The notes: generated by a model not told the origin, from the letters alone. DNA of 64,000 nucleotides from Actinomadura sp. 7K507 (GCF_004348425.1 NZ_SMKK01000005.1:27253-91252); one strand, 5' to 3'; shown: positions 1 through 8,202, numbered from the stretch's first letter. Translations and numbers: made by a program.

Positions 1-617
1 ATCGCCTCCAGCGTGCGCTGCTGGCTGATGCCGGGGACGGCCTTCCGCGCCCGCTGCAACGCGCTGTTGACCGCGGCCTGCGTCGTCTCCAGCACCTCGG
101 CGGCCTCGCGGGCGGGGTATCCGAGCACGTCGCAGAGGAGCAGAGCGGCCCGCTGCGAGGCCGAAAGGTGCTGCAGGGCGGCGACGAAGGCGATCTCCAC
201 GCTCTCCCGTGCGAGGACGCGGGCCTCCGGGCCGAGGTCGTCCGTCCAGGCCATCCAACGCCCGGGATACGGCTCCACCCAGGCCGTCTCGACCGCCGGC
301 GCCCCCGCCGGGCTCATGTCGGTGGGCAGCTCCCGCCGCCCGCGCCGTTCGATCAGCGTCAGCGCCCGATTCGTCGCGATCTTGTAGAGCCAGGGCCGGA
401 CCGATCCCCGGTCCTCGTACCCGCCCAGCCCCCGCCAGGCCCGGCCGAGGGTGTCCTGGACGGCGTCCTCCGCGTCGTGGACCGAGGCGAGCATCCGGTA
501 GCAGTGCGCCCGCAGCTCGTCCCGGAACGGCTCGACCAGCTGCCCGAACGCCTCCCGGTTCCCGGCGCGGGCGGCTAGGAGCAACTCGGCTTCGGCAGGC
601 CTCTCCCCCTGGTCCAT
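1..617 (-). CDS. ECF-family RNA polymerase sigma factor, 3' end cut by window edge
   Basis: This is an extracytoplasmic-function sigma factor read from an ATG at 617 and running off the left edge after about 205 codons. The visible protein begins [19 protein letters not shown]. It then shows sigma region 2 ([20 protein letters not shown], then [14 protein letters not shown]), a linker with AWVEP, and region 4 with the helix-turn-helix [14 protein letters not shown]. The AWVEP linker and the [10 protein letters not shown] helix match the sigma subfamily that carries a SnoaL-like C-terminal domain, which would lie outside the window. The gene at 8303 belongs to the same subfamily. No anti-sigma gene is visible nearby. 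Confidence 0.88.
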   Translation of the reverse strand, partial: MDQGERPAEAELLLAARAGNREAFGQLVEPFRDELRAHCYRMLASVHDAEDAVQDTLGRAWRGLGGYEDRGSVRPWLYKIATNRALTLIERRGRRELPTDMSPAGAPAVETAWVEPYPGRWMAWTDDLGPEARVLARESVEIAFVAALQHLSASQRAALLLCDVLGYPAREAAEVLETTQAAVNSALQRARKAVPGISQQRTLEA

Positions 618-641
618 GCCGTGCACGGTACCGCCCGCTTC

Positions 642-1112
642 TCAGCGGGGTTCGCGGGGCACGCCAAGGGCGCCCAGAGTTACCGGTTCGCCGGTTTCCT
701 GGTCGAACGCGTCGTACATGAGGCCCGCCGGCGAGGCTACGCGCAGGACGTCCCGGAGGGCGGCCACGCTCATGTCGGCGAGTGCGCCGTGGTCGGCTTT
801 CGGGTCGCTGAAACGGTCCGTGGACCAGTTCGGCAGTTGCCCGACGGACCACCTCGACCCGCGGGGCTTGTCCCACCCGGCTGCGCTCAGCCGCCGCTCG
901 TCGTCCTTGGAGAGCCGGCGGTGCTTCGGCAGGGACTTGTTGCTCGCCACCTCGGCCCACGTCCCGCCGCCGTCGCCGCCGCAGATGTACTGCACCATGC
1001 ACCCCGGCTCGGACGCGTCCATCACCACCAATATGACCGGCCGCTCCCCTGGGGCGAGTTCGGCCAGCACGCGGCCGAGTCGTGTGGAGAAGTCCGGCCA
1101 ATCCTGCGACAT
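642..1112 (-). CDS. YbjN/type III chaperone-like (TY-Chap type) protein
   Basis: This encodes a 156-residue soluble protein starting MSQDWPDFSTRLGRVLAEL. The core has AEVASNKSLPKHRRLS, then LSAAGWDKP and LPNWSTDRF. A 'SN..LP....L......L...GW..P...NW' pattern is what I recall from actinobacterial TY-Chap proteins, predicted peptide-binding chaperones related to YbjN and T3SS chaperones. No signal peptide or membrane segment is visible. The start lies about 18 bases from the end of the TnpB RNA scaffold, so the first codons fall in the position where a TnpB guide would be taken. Its role is unknown, and the family assignment rests on my memory of the motif. Confidence 0.6.
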   Translation of the reverse strand: MSQDWPDFSTRLGRVLAELAPGERPVILVVMDASEPGCMVQYICGGDGGGTWAEVASNKSLPKHRRLSKDDERRLSAAGWDKPRGSRWSVGQLPNWSTDRFSDPKADHGALADMSVAALRDVLRVASPAGLMYDAFDQETGEPVTLGALGVPREPR

Positions 1113-1130
1113 ACCTGGCTCCCGTACGGG

Positions 1131-1193
1131 TCAGCTTCTCGGCCCTGAAGGGCCGAGCTTGCAACTCTAACCGGCGTACCTGGCGGGTACGGG
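1131..1193 (-). ncRNA. TnpB-associated omega RNA scaffold, 3' part
   Basis: Directly after the tnpB stop there is a hairpin with 8-bp arms, CTCGGCCC at 1138-1145 and GGGCCGAG at 1150-1157. On the minus strand it is followed by AAGCTGAC, ending at 1131. This form is typical of the right end of actinobacterial IS200/IS605-group tnpB elements, where it forms the 3' scaffold of the guide RNA. The guide would start at 1130 and run toward lower coordinates, into the start of the gene at 642-1112. The 5' part of the RNA probably lies within the tnpB coding sequence, so the true 5' limit is not set here. Confidence 0.6.
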
Positions 1194-2345
1194 TCAGGCC
1201 GCGTCGTCGGCAGCGTGACTCACTGCCCAGCCCGCTGCGCCGCGTGCGGCGATGTTGCGGGCTGCGTTGACGTCGGCGTGCTCAGCGAAGCCGCACGACG
1301 TGCACCGGAAAGTAGCTTGGTCGGGGCGGTTGTTCTTGTCGATGTGGCCGCACGCCGAGCACCCCTGCGAGGTGTGCCGCGGGTCCACATGGACGACCGG
1401 GACGCCGGCGCGTTCGGCTTTGTAGGCGATGAACGCGCCGAGTTGGGCGAAACTCCAGGCGTGCAGGGTGACCCGCTGGGGCTTGCGTAGCCGGACCCGC
1501 GCGCGGATGCCGCCCAGGTCTTCCAGGGCGATCCCGCGTGTGGTGCGTTGAGCCTCGGTCACGATCTGCTTGGAGATGCGGTGGTTGGTGTCGGCCGCGA
1601 AACGCGCCTCACGGCCCGACAGATGGCGCAGCAGCCGCTTGGCGGACTTGGTGCCCTTGCCCTGCAGCCTTCGGCGGAGCCGGCGGTTGCGGTGCCGCAC
1701 CTGGTTGATGTGCTTGCCGCAGTGGACGGTGCCGTCGGATGTGGTGGCGATGTTGGCGATGCCCAGGTCCACCCCTGTGAACCCGTCCGGGACGTACTGC
1801 TCGGCTGGGGGAACCTCGCAGGTGGCGTACAGGTAGAAGCAGCCGCCCCGCCACACCAGGTCCGACTCGCCCCGCCGGTACGCGGCCAGCATCGCCGCCT
1901 GCTCGGCCGAACACGCGAAGGCCAGGTCTTTGAGCCTACCGCGCACCGTCCAGATGCTCACGGTCCGTTCCTGGATCCGCCACGACAGCGACCGGTCGTC
2001 GAACGGCTGCGCAGCGTCCTTACGGAACCGCACCGGGGCGTTCTCCACCCGGGCGCGGCGCCGTGAACCTGGCGGCCCGTAGTTGCCCGCCTTCAAGTTC
2101 TGCGCCAGCGTCGCGTAGGCCCCCGCCACCTTGCGGACGCAGTGGATCGCCGGCTGCGCAGACAGGCCCATCGCCTTCAACTCGCCGTACACCAGCCGCT
2201 GCAGCGCCGTCTTGCCCGTCACACCGGTGGCGTGCGCCCGCCGGGAGGCGTGACCGGCGGCCCGGTTGCACAGCTTCAGCGTTTCCCGCAACGCCTCCGC
2301 CGTGGCGGCGTCGGGCAGCAGTTTGACCTGGACCACCAGCTTCAC
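1194..2345 (-). CDS. tnpB: TnpB, RNA-guided DNA nuclease of an IS200/IS605-group element
   Basis: This is a transposon-encoded RNA-guided endonuclease, 383 residues from a GTG start at 2345. The reading frame stays open upstream, but family members begin at this KLVVQVKLLP position. The RuvC-like residues are all present: D193 in GVDLGIANIA, E275 in IALEDLGGI and D358 in EHADVNAARN. A zinc ribbon has Cys329, Cys332, Cys348 and Cys351. The protein therefore looks intact and potentially active. No TnpA transposase lies in the window, so the element would have to move in trans or is stranded. It sits between the chaperone-like gene and the helicase operon, on the same strand as both. Confidence 0.93.
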   Translation of the reverse strand: MKLVVQVKLLPDAATAEALRETLKLCNRAAGHASRRAHATGVTGKTALQRLVYGELKAMGLSAQPAIHCVRKVAGAYATLAQNLKAGNYGPPGSRRRARVENAPVRFRKDAAQPFDDRSLSWRIQERTVSIWTVRGRLKDLAFACSAEQAAMLAAYRRGESDLVWRGGCFYLYATCEVPPAEQYVPDGFTGVDLGIANIATTSDGTVHCGKHINQVRHRNRRLRRRLQGKGTKSAKRLLRHLSGREARFAADTNHRISKQIVTEAQRTTRGIALEDLGGIRARVRLRKPQRVTLHAWSFAQLGAFIAYKAERAGVPVVHVDPRHTSQGCSACGHIDKNNRPDQATFRCTSCGFAEHADVNAARNIAARGAAGWAVSHAADDAA

Positions 2346-2486
2346 ACCCGCACCATAACAGTATGTGACTCTGCCGTTACGGCGAGTTTCGGATCCTCTT
2401 GTCAAGCGCGGCTTGATGCGGCGTTCACCCTGCATAGCCAGCTTGTCTTCGCGGTCAAGGACCGTGATCACATCGACCAGCAAGAA

Positions 2487-2547
2487 CCCGGACTCACGTC
2501 CGGGCTCTGGGCAGGGAAGCGATTCCTCCCGGCCGTGAACGACCGGG
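2487..2547 (-). repeat. Two hairpins upstream of tnpB, possible left end or remnant scaffold
   Basis: Two stem-loops lie 140-200 bases upstream of the tnpB start. One has arms CCCGGAC (2487-2493) and GTCCGGG (2498-2504). The second has CCCGG (2528-2532) and CCGGG (2543-2547) with inner pairing CGT/ACG, and is bracketed by GATTCC on both sides. On the minus strand the second reads like the 'GGAATCCC-hairpin-GGGAGGA' right-end scaffold of another tnpB class. It could be a left-end structure of this element or a leftover from another one. The boundary of the element on this side is not resolved. Confidence 0.3.
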
Positions 2548-2772
2548 ATTCCTAATGAGAGCCAGCGAGTCGCCATCCGGCAGACTCGGTGCCTGGTAGC
2601 CGCCGGCAGGTGAGCACTTTTGGTTCCTGGACCCCCCAGATTCCTGTAGCGAGATCGTGCCCTCAAAGCTCTTGGGATGTCTCGCTAGAAGCCCGTTGAA
2701 CACCACTGGACGGTGCGGTGGGTGGAGTCACCGCCATCATGGCACCGGCCATTCCCCGCAGTCGAAGGGTGA

Positions 2773-3936
2773 TTAAAAGGGCAGGGGGCCCTGCCTGATT
2801 TTGTGGGCGTGAACGCGGAGGTCGTCGAGGGTGAGGGCCGTTGCCAGTTGGGTGCTGAGGCGGGACAGGAACGCTTCCGCCTCTGTGGCTTCGATCGTGC
2901 GGGAGGCGGTAACGCGGGTCAGGGCGCGTTCCAGGGCGGCCTCGCGGCGCAGATCCTCGTCGTCGCACCACAGTTGCAGGACGTGGTTGCGGGGCGTCAC
3001 GTAGGAGCCGACCCGGGTCAGGGCGAAGGTGCCCTTGGGGCTGCCCGGTGCGGGACGGATGGCGAAGCGTGAGGCAGGGAGGGTGAGGCGCAGGGTCTCG
3101 CCTGTCGTCCAGTCGAGGTGTGCTGGGTCGATGTCGCGTTCGGCCAGCCAGTCTTCGAACTCGGCGCGCACGTCGTCGGTGTCGCCTGCGTCCAGGGTGG
3201 TGGTAAGGGCCGGCCAGTGGAGGCAAATGCGTTCGAGGTGTTCGTCGCGCGTTTCGGCAACGGCGGAGTAGGTGAGGAAGGACGGCCCCTGGTCGGTCTG
3301 GGTCCGGATCGCGTAGCAGGGGAGGTAGGCCAGCCCGGTTGAGTGGGACGTCACCTCGCGGAGTTCGTCCGGAACGTTGAAGTCCTGGCGGTCCGGGCGG
3401 GACGCGAGATGGTGCAGGGAGTCGTCCCGGAAAGCGCAGGCGTGGCTCATGAGGCGGTGCCACTTCTGTTCAGCGGCCTGGGCGGTATCCCAGACGACGA
3501 CTCTGCGCCCGTAGTAGGCGGCGGGGAGGGGTTCGCCCAGGACGCCGTCGAAGTAGAGCTTCTGGCGGTCGCGTTTGGAGACGTAGCGGGTGCCGTCGCG
3601 GACGGAGCGGGCGCCGAGGTCGGTCAGGGCCAGGGTGCCGTCAGGGCGGGAGACGACGTGGCCGATGCCGCCCAGGAAGCGCAGGACGCGGTCCACCATC
3701 GCCTCGTCCAGGCCGAGGAAGCCCGCGATGTCCGGGACGGTGTCAAGCCGGGCCTCGGCGATCGCGCGGCCGGCGAAGCGGTCGAGCAACTCGTAGGGCT
3801 CGCGGGCCTCTACGACGGAGTCGATCTCGACGGCGAACAGCGGGAGCGCTATCCGGTGCAGGCGCACTGGCCGGAGACCAGGCATGAGCGCGACGTCCTC
3901 CAAGGCGCGGGCCGGGTCGTAGAGCGGTTCTCTCAC
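2773..3936 (-). CDS. Winged-helix-like partner protein of the helicase operon
   Basis: This encodes a 387-residue soluble protein translated from an ATG at 3936, which overlaps the end of the helicase gene by 4 nt (ATGA), so the two are coupled. Residues from about 50 to 115 (ELLDRFAGRAIAEARLD, then MVDRVLRFLGGIGHVV, then GTLALTDLG) look like a winged helix ending in a beta wing. The rest is mixed alpha/beta with no motif I recognise. I checked for a phospholipase-D HxK motif and nuclease signatures and found none. Position suggests a DNA- or RNA-binding sensor or adaptor for the helicase. That is inference only. Confidence 0.6.
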   Translation of the reverse strand: MREPLYDPARALEDVALMPGLRPVRLHRIALPLFAVEIDSVVEAREPYELLDRFAGRAIAEARLDTVPDIAGFLGLDEAMVDRVLRFLGGIGHVVSRPDGTLALTDLGARSVRDGTRYVSKRDRQKLYFDGVLGEPLPAAYYGRRVVVWDTAQAAEQKWHRLMSHACAFRDDSLHHLASRPDRQDFNVPDELREVTSHSTGLAYLPCYAIRTQTDQGPSFLTYSAVAETRDEHLERICLHWPALTTTLDAGDTDDVRAEFEDWLAERDIDPAHLDWTTGETLRLTLPASRFAIRPAPGSPKGTFALTRVGSYVTPRNHVLQLWCDDEDLRREAALERALTRVTASRTIEATEAEAFLSRLSTQLATALTLDDLRVHAHKIRQGPLPF

Positions 3937-6872
3937 CGTTCCCCCTCCCGGGCGATCAGGGATTGGATCTCGCGGACGTCGTGCATGTCCCCGCTGGTTC
4001 GGACATGGTCGAGCAGTGCCCCGGCCATGGCGCGGAAGGCGGGGTCGCGGGCCTGGGTCAGGGTCGCGGTGTCGCCCACCAGGATCAGCAGCCTGCGGGG
4101 GCGGGAGAACGCGACGTTGGCGCGGCGCAGTTCGTTGAGGAAGCCAACGCCACCGGTGGCGTTGCTGCGGGTGAATCCGAAGACGATGAGGTCGCGTTCA
4201 CCGCCCTGGAAGGAGTCGACGGTGCCGACCCCGGCGGCGGCCGCCTCCTCGTCGGCGAGGCGTCCGGCGAGCATCTCGGTGACCAGGCCGACCTGCGCCT
4301 GGTAGGGAAGGATGGCCGCCCAGTCGGCGACCGTCCCGTGGTAGTGGGCAATGAGGTCGGAGATGACGCCCGCCTCGGTGTCGTTGGCGTAGCCCTTGTC
4401 GGCCCAGCGTTCGCCGGGGCGGGGGGCGCGCTCGTGACGCGTGCGCTGAGGAAGGCGGGCGGTGTCGACGAACACCAGCGGAGAGGCGAACAGGGCGTCG
4501 CGGTGCGGGCGTTCGACGGCCGACTCCAGGAAGCCGCCGTAGAAGTGCTGGGAAACGAACCGCGCGATGACCGGCGGCATCCGTCGCTGGTAGCGCAGGA
4601 TCTCGCGGTGCCCGTCCGGGACGCCGGGGAACAGCAGCTCGAACGCGCTTTTGGTGACGAGGTCGAGCGCGCGGGGGTCGTCGCGGGCGCGGCGTTCGAC
4701 CTGCTGGTCGACGAACGGCGGGAGCTGGTTGTGGTCGCCGACCAGGACGGCGCGGCGTGCCCGCACCAGCGGGACGAGGACGTTCGGCGTGCTGATCTGC
4801 CCGGCCTCGTCGACGACGGCGAGGCCGAAGTCGAGCCCGCGGAGTTCGGGGCTTGTGGCGGCGCCGATGCACGTCGCCCCGATCACGTCGGCGTAGCGGG
4901 CCAGTTCCGGGTAGAGCTGCTCGGTGCGGCTGCCGAGGTGGGCGCGCCATTCGGTCAGCAGGTCCAGGCGGCGGCGCATCAGGTCGAGGGCATCGGCGGC
5001 CCGATCGCGGAACGCGTCGAGCGCCGTCAGGGAGGGGCCGGGCGCGGGCGGGACGGGGGCGCCCTTGATCAGGGCGCGCAGTTCTTCGGCGTCGTCGACG
5101 GCGGTCTGCGCGCGGTCGTGGGATCGGGTCCTCGCGTCGTCCAGTGCGCTGCGGAGCTTCAGGAGCTGGGGGGAGGTGGCGACGATCTGCCGGGCCTCGG
5201 CCTCGGCGCCGTCCCGGTCCCGGAGGACGGTGGCGAGCGCGTCCCGGATCTGCTCGCGTTCGGCGCGGGCCTGCCGGTGCTCGGCGGCGAGGCGGTTCAC
5301 TCGTCTTCGCAGGAGGCGGCCGATGAGCGGGCGCCGGGCTCTGGCCGCGGCGCGGTCCCGGCTCCGTGTGAGGGCCTCCAGGTGCGCGTCGTGGCCGGCG
5401 AGCGCACCTTGGTGTTCGTCGGCGGCGGCGGTCAGGCGGCGTGCTCGCTCGTCCACCGTTGCGGTGAGCTGGGCGGACCGGTCGTCCAGGAGGCCGGCTC
5501 TGCGCCGTTCGGCCGCGTCCGCCTCGCGGAGCCCGGCGATGGAGGCGTCCAGCTGCCGCAGCCATGTGTCCGCCTCGCCCCGGCCCTTCCCGGCGGGCAC
5601 GTAATCGCGGAGGGCGGGTTCGGTCCGGCGGAGGATCTCCCCCTGGAGCGTCGCCGCCTGCGCGTCCAGCGTCAGATGCTCGCAGCCGGGCGTGACGCCG
5701 TCTTCGCGGCCCACCCGCAGCACCACCATGTCGTCCGGTAGTTCTTGCAGGACGTTGTCGACCGCGCGATTGGTGTAGGAGGTGATCAGCACCCGCTCCC
5801 CTGACGCGGTGCAGGCTCGGGCGATCTCGGTGATGGTGCGGGTCTTGCCGGTACCCGGCGGGCCCAGGATCAGCCCGACGTCGGGGACCGCGACGGCCTT
5901 GCGGAACGCCGATATCTGGCTTTCATCCAGAGCACGGGCCGGCTCGGCCGCCGCCGGTGTGTAGGGGCGGAACCGGTGCCCCGCCAGGACGTCCAGCAGG
6001 TGGGGGTTGGCGGCCTCTCTGTCGCGCAGCATCCGGACGGCCTCCGCCTGCCGCTTGAAGGGGATGTCCGACGGCGACTCGGTGAAGGCGCCCACCTTCG
6101 GGATCGCGTCCAGGTCCACGGGGCGTTCGAAGCGGACGGTCATCAGGGTGCCGCGCAGCAGGTCGACCCGTCCGCGGAGGTCCGGTCGGTCGCGGACGTG
6201 CAGGCGGGTGCCGACGAGCGGGCGGCGGGTGCCGACGAGCTGGAAGTCGTGGATGCTCCGGGCGGACCTGCGGCGCGCGGCGGAGGCGTCCACCCGGCGG
6301 TAGGAGATCATGCCGTCGGTCTCGGTGGCGGCCAGCTCGGCGCGGCGGCCCTCTTCGATGACGGCGTCCAGGGCGTCGAGGAACTCCTCGTGGGGCTTCG
6401 GCATCGTGGCGGCGGATGGGGCCGGCGCGGTCGCGCCGGCGCCGGCCTGCCGCCACCGTTCGCGCAGGAAGTCCCATCCGGCGTCGTTGTCGACCGGGAG
6501 GTCCTGGATACGGTCGTGGTAGATCCACGCGGGTGTGCGGAGGCGTAACGCGCCCCGGACGATCTCGTCGTGGTGCTCGAAGCCCATCGGGTACGCGCCG
6601 CTGACCGAGTATCCGTTGCCGCGTCTGGTGACGTTCAGGGTCAGGACGTACCGGCCGTCGATGTAGAGCTTGAGGAAGTCTTCGCGCCCGTTGCGGCCGC
6701 GCTCCACCCGGGCGGGCACGGGACCTCTGGAGGCGACCTCGCGCAGGTCCCGGCGGATGCCGGGCAGGTCCGGGAGGCGCGGGTAGCGGTGGCGCTGCTC
6801 GGTCAGCCTCTCCACGAAGCGGAGCGATGAGACGAGATGAACCGGTCTCGGCAGGTCGACATGGTCGTGCAC
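3933..6872 (-). CDS. Upf1-like superfamily 1 helicase (COG1112 type)
   Basis: This is a 979-residue SF1 helicase/ATPase acting on RNA or DNA. Motif I is GPPGTGKT at residues 337-344. A Q-motif-like ALDESQISAFRKA precedes it. Motif II is VVDEAGQIS around D688-E689, and LVGDHNQLPP (motif III) follows. Motif V is VGTVDSFQGGERD around Q889, and NVAFSRPRRLLILVG (motif VI) comes near the end. An arginine- and alanine-rich helical insertion, likely coiled coil, separates motifs I and II at about residues 430-600. The first 330 residues form an uncharacterised substrate-binding region. It is preceded by the HNH-pseudokinase gene (35-nt gap) and overlaps its downstream partner. Such helicases with nuclease and kinase-like partners occur in Mokosh-type defence loci, but no PLD nuclease is visible here. 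Confidence 0.88.
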   Translation of the reverse strand: MHDHVDLPRPVHLVSSLRFVERLTEQRHRYPRLPDLPGIRRDLREVASRGPVPARVERGRNGREDFLKLYIDGRYVLTLNVTRRGNGYSVSGAYPMGFEHHDEIVRGALRLRTPAWIYHDRIQDLPVDNDAGWDFLRERWRQAGAGATAPAPSAATMPKPHEEFLDALDAVIEEGRRAELAATETDGMISYRRVDASAARRRSARSIHDFQLVGTRRPLVGTRLHVRDRPDLRGRVDLLRGTLMTVRFERPVDLDAIPKVGAFTESPSDIPFKRQAEAVRMLRDREAANPHLLDVLAGHRFRPYTPAAAEPARALDESQISAFRKAVAVPDVGLILGPPGTGKTRTITEIARACTASGERVLITSYTNRAVDNVLQELPDDMVVLRVGREDGVTPGCEHLTLDAQAATLQGEILRRTEPALRDYVPAGKGRGEADTWLRQLDASIAGLREADAAERRRAGLLDDRSAQLTATVDERARRLTAAADEHQGALAGHDAHLEALTRSRDRAAARARRPLIGRLLRRRVNRLAAEHRQARAEREQIRDALATVLRDRDGAEAEARQIVATSPQLLKLRSALDDARTRSHDRAQTAVDDAEELRALIKGAPVPPAPGPSLTALDAFRDRAADALDLMRRRLDLLTEWRAHLGSRTEQLYPELARYADVIGATCIGAATSPELRGLDFGLAVVDEAGQISTPNVLVPLVRARRAVLVGDHNQLPPFVDQQVERRARDDPRALDLVTKSAFELLFPGVPDGHREILRYQRRMPPVIARFVSQHFYGGFLESAVERPHRDALFASPLVFVDTARLPQRTRHERAPRPGERWADKGYANDTEAGVISDLIAHYHGTVADWAAILPYQAQVGLVTEMLAGRLADEEAAAAGVGTVDSFQGGERDLIVFGFTRSNATGGVGFLNELRRANVAFSRPRRLLILVGDTATLTQARDPAFRAMAGALLDHVRTSGDMHDVREIQSLIAREGER

Positions 6873-6907
6873 CGCGTCCTCCCTTGCGGCCGTCGTCGGG
6901 TGCGGGC

Positions 6908-8167
6908 TCAGTTCCGGTGCTGTCCGGGTGGCCGCGCGGGTCGGGGGTTGCGTAGTGCCGCCCGCAGATCGGCGGCGAACGTGCCGATTCCGGGCCTGCG
7001 TGTCGGGTCGGAGGCCAGGGCGTCCCGGAGAACCGGGTCGCAGGCGGGCGGGATGTCAGGGTTCAGGACGGACGGCGCCGCCTGCCGTTCACGACGGCCC
7101 GCCGGACGTCCGGTGATCAGCTCGAACAGGATCCGTGCCAGCCGGTGGACGTCGGCGGGCGGCCCCGGAACCGTCGTGCCCGCCGCCTGCTCGGGTGCGT
7201 GGTAGCGGTCGTCCCGCTCCCCCACCCGGGGCTCGGCGGCGGCGAGACCGAGGTCGCGGAGCATGAGCAGGCCCGGCCTCGGCATAAGGATCGTCCCGGG
7301 GCCCAGCGCGCGATGGGCCAGGCCGCGGTCGTGCAGGCTCCCGAGTGCCTCGCACAGGTGCGGGAGCGCGTCCACCAGCAAGATCAGCTCATCGCGTCCG
7401 GGGATCGGCCGCGTCCGGGTGAGCCTGCCGCGGACCGATACCGGGGACCGGATCTCCGTCACGAGCGTGATGGCCTCCGCCGTCATCTCCACGCCCAGGA
7501 GACGCGGCATGCCTGGGAGGACGGGGACTTCGACGAGCAGCTCGATCTCTTTCGCGAGCATGGCCCGCAGTTCTCCGGTGCCGGGAGACGCCTCCAAGCG
7601 GCGCACCCAGGCGTGGCCCTCCGTGGAGCCCTCGCCGTACGCGTGCCCCTGACACCAGGTCGAGCCGTCGTCGTGCAACACGGTCTCGTAGGCGCCTTCG
7701 ACGTGGCCGGCGACATCCGGCGCGCGGCCCGCCTCGCCGCAGAGTCGGTACGGTTCGTCGTCCACCAGGACGACGTCGCCGGGGCCCGGGGGCGTCCGCT
7801 TCCGTTTCCCGCGGCTCTGCGCTTGGAGCGGTGGCCGCTGGTCCATGACGACCGTCCACGACTCGTGGTCGCGTTTCAGCCGGCGCAGTTTCTCAGACGG
7901 CCACAGCCAATCACCGGCGCCCTTATCGATGGTGCGGTGGTCCGACGGGCAGAGCAGCACCAGGTTGTCGATGCCGTCGATGTCCGCCGGACGGCCGGCG
8001 GCACCCCGGGGGCCGGCAGGGCTCTCCGCGACGATGTGCGCCGCCTCGGCGATGTTGTACTCGTCTCCCCCGGCCCCGGCGTCGATCACCAGAGACCGCT
8101 GGCACATCGCGCACCGGTGGCCGCCGCGTTTCAGTAACTCACGCCGGGTGGGAGTCGAGGCAGACAC
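6908..8167 (-). CDS. HNH endonuclease fused to a protein-kinase-like (pseudokinase) domain
   Basis: This is a 419-residue two-domain protein from a GTG at 8167. The N-terminus is an HNH nuclease module: Cys19-Cys22 (CAMCQ), His44 in EAAHIVAES, Asn68 in NLVLLCPSDH, Cys73 and His77. After a basic linker at about 125-140, residues from about 170 to 405 have a kinase fold pattern: LLGVEMTAEAITLVTEI, then LHDRGLAHRALGPGTILM, MLRDLGLAA, then HAPEQAAG and ADVHRLARILFELITG. The HRD aspartate is Ala287 and the beta-3 lysine position appears to be Arg, while D305 of the DFG-like DLG is kept, so it is probably a pseudokinase. It is first in the operon. A -10 box TACGAT (8179-8174) places transcription start at the GTG, suggesting a leaderless mRNA. 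Confidence 0.82.
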   Translation of the reverse strand: MSASTPTRRELLKRGGHRCAMCQRSLVIDAGAGGDEYNIAEAAHIVAESPAGPRGAAGRPADIDGIDNLVLLCPSDHRTIDKGAGDWLWPSEKLRRLKRDHESWTVVMDQRPPLQAQSRGKRKRTPPGPGDVVLVDDEPYRLCGEAGRAPDVAGHVEGAYETVLHDDGSTWCQGHAYGEGSTEGHAWVRRLEASPGTGELRAMLAKEIELLVEVPVLPGMPRLLGVEMTAEAITLVTEIRSPVSVRGRLTRTRPIPGRDELILLVDALPHLCEALGSLHDRGLAHRALGPGTILMPRPGLLMLRDLGLAAAEPRVGERDDRYHAPEQAAGTTVPGPPADVHRLARILFELITGRPAGRRERQAAPSVLNPDIPPACDPVLRDALASDPTRRPGIGTFAADLRAALRNPRPARPPGQHRN

Positions 8168-8176
8168 CCAGGAATC

Positions 8177-8202
8177 GTAACCAAACCACACCGGTTCGTT
8201 AC
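8177..8202. promoter_or_regulatory. Imperfect inverted repeat over the divergent promoter, candidate operator
   Basis: GTAACCAAACC (8177-8187) and GGTTCGTTAC (8193-8202) are near-perfect inverted arms (GTAAC/GTTAC plus AACC/GGTT). The element lies between the HNH-pseudokinase start at 8167 and the ECF sigma start at 8303. It covers the region from the minus-strand -10 (8179-8174) back to the likely -35. A dimeric repressor binding here would shut the defence-type operon. The regulator could be the winged-helix-like protein of the same operon, but nothing in the sequence proves that. Confidence 0.45.

Noticed and set aside
2773..3936. PLD-type nuclease as the helicase partner, which would make the operon a standard Mokosh system
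   Set aside because: No HxKxxxxD motif is present; HAHKIRQG near the C-terminus does not fit the spacing.
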